7,457 nucleotides of DNA, from assembly GCA_023436615.1 (NCBI GenBank), contig JAEZIO010000031.1, positions 1-7,457 of the forward strand. Reading direction: 5' to 3'. The notes beneath the pieces are model-generated. The model was not told the DNA's origin. It ran no database searches and saw nothing but the letters and a program-made list of their open reading frames with translations. Made by a program: the position numbers and the translations under genes. Shown piece by piece: positions 6,025-7,457 of this stretch (positions within the stretch are counted from its first letter, which is position 1; each line of letters starts with the position of its first letter). This DNA comes from Pseudomonadota bacterium. GTDB taxonomy: Bacteria; Pseudomonadota; Alphaproteobacteria; Sphingomonadales; Sphingomonadaceae.

Positions 6025-6160
6025 GGTGAGTTTCGGCCCCGGCACGAGCGGGGGGTCTTTCCGCACTGTGCCGTTGGGGCTGGGGAGCTCCTTCATCGAC
6101 GGTTTTCTTGGCACGCGGGCTGTCCTCGTGTGCGCCGTCCGGGTTTTGGAGCGGGACACA

Positions 6161-7108
6161 ATGGCGGGGATTTTGGGACTTACCGGTGGGGTCTTTCGCG
6201 ATCGCGAGTTCTTCATCCACGACGGCAGCCGCCTTCGCCGCTTCCGCCTCTCCGCTCCGGTCCAGGCCTTTTTCTTCGCAGTTTCGCTGGTTCTCATCGG
6301 CTGGTCGGGCTTTACCGCCACGCAATTGTTCGTCTCCCCCGCAGCCCACGAAGTCATGGTCAGTCCGTACGCCGCCGAGCTCCAGAAGCTCGCGGCGGAG
6401 ACCGATCGCCGAGTTCGTCTCGTCGAAGAGCGCCAGCTCGCGCTCGCCGCAGCGCTCGAGGACGAGAACGTCGATTCCGATACGCTGAAGCGCCTCGGCT
6501 TCTATCCGGCGGCGGCCGGCACTGCCGGCGTCGGCGGTCCGTTCGATTCCGCGAAGGGCGATCCGACCTTCAAGCAGCTGTTCACCAGCTGGAAGAAGCT
6601 CGACAATCTCGCATCCGGCGCAATCGCGATCCCGTCCGAAAAGCCCGTCAAGACCGCGGAATTCACCAGCGCCTTCGGCGTCCGCTCCGACCCGTTCCGC
6701 CACGGCGCGGCAATGCACGCCGGAATCGACCTCGCAGGGCCGGTCGGAACCCCGATCTACGCGACCGCCGACGGCACCGTCACCCGCGCCGGCTGGAACA
6801 GCGGCGGCTACGGAAACCTCGTCGAAGTCGATCACGGCCGCGGAATCATGACGCGCTACGGCCATATGTCGGCGATCCAGGTCAGCGCCGGCCAGCGCGT
6901 CACGCGCGGCCAGCAGATCGGCCGCATGGGATCGACCGGCCGCTCAACCGGCTCGCACCTTCACTATGAGGTGCGGATCGACAACAGCCCGGTCAACCCG
7001 ATCCCGTTCATGCGCTCGACCGATTATCTGATGGCGATGAAGAAAGCCGGCGGAAATCACGCGATGGACGCGGTCGCGCTGGGCGGACCGGCCTCGGGCC
7101 GCCGCTAA
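6161..7108 (+). CDS. Membrane-anchored M23 family metallopeptidase (LytM domain)
   Basis: A 315-residue predicted cell-wall peptidase; the M23 family cleaves peptide cross-links in peptidoglycan with a zinc ion. Order of parts: a short cytoplasmic head containing FRDREFFIHDG (residues 12-22), one transmembrane segment (about 33-55, with FFFAVSLVLIGW), a charged helical stretch likely to form a coiled coil (about 68-102), a linker, and the M23 domain (about 165-285). Zinc ligands are all present: His186 and Asp190 in HAGIDL, and His268 in HLHYEV, with His235 (YGHMS) and His266 as the other active-site histidines. It is therefore likely an active enzyme, unlike degenerate EnvC/NlpD-type activators. 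The topology puts the catalytic domain in the periplasm. The ATG at 6161 has GGAG 9 bases upstream. A longer reading from GTG 6026 adds 45 unconvincing residues. It is divergent from serC; the ErpA-like gene follows 45 bases later. Confidence 0.92.
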   Translation: MAGILGLTGGVFRDREFFIHDGSRLRRFRLSAPVQAFFFAVSLVLIGWSGFTATQLFVSPAAHEVMVSPYAAELQKLAAETDRRVRLVEERQLALAAALEDENVDSDTLKRLGFYPAAAGTAGVGGPFDSAKGDPTFKQLFTSWKKLDNLASGAIAIPSEKPVKTAEFTSAFGVRSDPFRHGAAMHAGIDLAGPVGTPIYATADGTVTRAGWNSGGYGNLVEVDHGRGIMTRYGHMSAIQVSAGQRVTRGQQIGRMGSTGRSTGSHLHYEVRIDNSPVNPIPFMRSTDYLMAMKKAGGNHAMDAVALGGPASGRR

Positions 7109-7118
7109 GCGGTGCGCT

Positions 7119-7134
7119 TGCCGCCGGGGCGGCA
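7119..7134 (+). other. GC-rich stem-loop in the M23-erpA gap
   Basis: TGCCGCC (7119-7125) and GGCGGCA (7128-7134) are perfect complements; with a realistic 4-base loop the stem is 6 bp. It starts 10 bases after the M23 stop and has no T-run behind it. It could be a weak attenuator or an RNA processing site, or chance in GC-rich DNA. Confidence 0.3.
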
Positions 7135-7143
7135 GCTTCCTAT

Positions 7144-7162
7144 CTCGCTCGACGTGAGCGAG
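7144..7162 (+). promoter_or_regulatory. Perfect 7-bp hairpin holding the putative erpA start codon
   Basis: CTCGCTC (7144-7150) and GAGCGAG (7156-7162) are exact complements around the loop GACGT. The first two bases of GTG 7154 lie in the loop and the third closes the stem. A start codon in such a hairpin with no visible Shine-Dalgarno suggests low or regulated initiation, or that the true start is the upstream GTG 7112. Confidence 0.4.
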
Positions 7163-7457
7163 CCTGAAATCAGCCTTAGCGAGAATGCCGCGAAGCGAGT
7201 CGCCGCGATTGCCGCGCGCAAGCACGCCCCGGCGATCCTTCGCCTCGCGGTCGACGGCGGCGGCTGCGCGGGCTTCACCTACAGCTTCGACCTGGCCGAC
7301 GCGCTCGACCGCGAAGACACGGTCGCGGAAACCGACGGCGTCAAGCTGGTGGTCGACGCCGCCAGCCTGGAGCTCGTCCGCGGCTCGTGCGTCGATTTCG
7401 TCGAGGATCTCGGCGGCGCGTCGTTCCGTGTGACCAACCCCAATGCGCAGTCGGGCT
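7154..7457 (+). CDS. erpA: A-type iron-sulfur cluster carrier (ErpA/IscA/HesB family), 3' end cut off
   Basis: 101 complete codons are visible before the window ends. A-type carriers bind Fe-S clusters and pass them to target enzymes in the cytosol. The N-terminal part ISLSENAAKRVAAIAA, followed by ILRLAVDGGGCAGF, carries the first conserved cysteine (Cys38). The segment VDFVEDLGGASFRVTNPNAQSG leads to where the family's final Cys-Gly-Cys lies, just past the window, so completeness cannot be judged. ErpA is favoured over IscA because there is no isc or suf neighbour, but the subfamily is not certain. GTG 7154 gives a family-like N-terminus. In-frame GTG 7112 would add 14 residues, and neither has a clear Shine-Dalgarno. 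It probably shares a transcript with the M23 gene 45 bases upstream. A perfect 7-bp hairpin spans the start codon. Confidence 0.9.
   Translation, partial: MSEPEISLSENAAKRVAAIAARKHAPAILRLAVDGGGCAGFTYSFDLADALDREDTVAETDGVKLVVDAASLELVRGSCVDFVEDLGGASFRVTNPNAQSG

Noticed and set aside
6026..6160. 45-codon N-terminal extension of the M23 peptidase from GTG 6026
   Set aside because: The ATG at 6161 has GGAG at a proper distance and gives a short cytoplasmic head before the membrane segment. The extension is Gly/Ser-rich spacer.
5642..6865. 407-codon open frame on the - strand covering the serC-M23 spacer and part of the M23 gene
   Set aside because: It opposes the conserved M23 domain and overlaps the start of serC in another frame. 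No recognisable motif is seen.
1..7457. Mobile element, prophage, CRISPR, toxin-antitoxin or defence system
   Set aside because: All recognised genes are metabolic or envelope functions. No transposase, integrase, direct-repeat array or defence-type domain was seen on either strand.

Overview
This 7.5 kb window looks like ordinary chromosome from a high-GC alphaproteobacterium, most likely a sphingomonad. The evidence is the strong G/C bias at third codon positions, the alphaproteobacterial (Methanosarcina-type) form of SerC, the serC-serA gene pair with purA behind it, and an ErpA-like protein next to a membrane-anchored M23 peptidase. No transposase, integrase, phage gene, CRISPR array, tRNA or rRNA was recognised.

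Left block (1-1586, + strand): the tail of a gene that may be a dipeptidyl-peptidase III-like metallohydrolase overlaps a VOC/glyoxalase-fold gene (TAATG junction). Next come an isocitrate lyase/PEP mutase-superfamily gene starting at TTG behind a very strong Shine-Dalgarno, and an acylphosphatase gene whose GTG start overlaps the previous stop. The tight packing indicates one transcript.

Convergent spacer (1587-1732): no gene. It holds two convincing stem-loops and one weak one, and is probably where the left operon and the leftward purA transcript end.

Central block (1733-5790, - strand): reading leftwards, serC (phosphoserine aminotransferase), serA (phosphoglycerate dehydrogenase with a C-terminal ACT domain) and purA (adenylosuccinate synthetase). 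serC and serA overlap in an ATGA; serA and purA are 51 bp apart. SerA oxidises 3-phosphoglycerate and SerC transaminates the product to phosphoserine. PurA commits IMP to AMP synthesis, and serine supplies glycine and one-carbon units for purines, so the grouping makes metabolic sense.

Divergent spacer (5791-6160): 370 bp between serC and the M23 gene. On the serC strand it can form several hairpins, one of which would mask the serC ribosome site. It is a candidate regulatory leader of the kind known upstream of serC in alphaproteobacteria.

Right block (6161-7457, + strand): an inner-membrane-anchored M23 metallopeptidase with intact zinc ligands, then the start of an A-type Fe-S carrier (ErpA/IscA family) cut by the window end.

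Five of the seven gene starts inside the window are judged to be non-ATG (three TTG, two GTG). I see no evidence of a new multi-gene system. The most interesting item is the structured serC leader.
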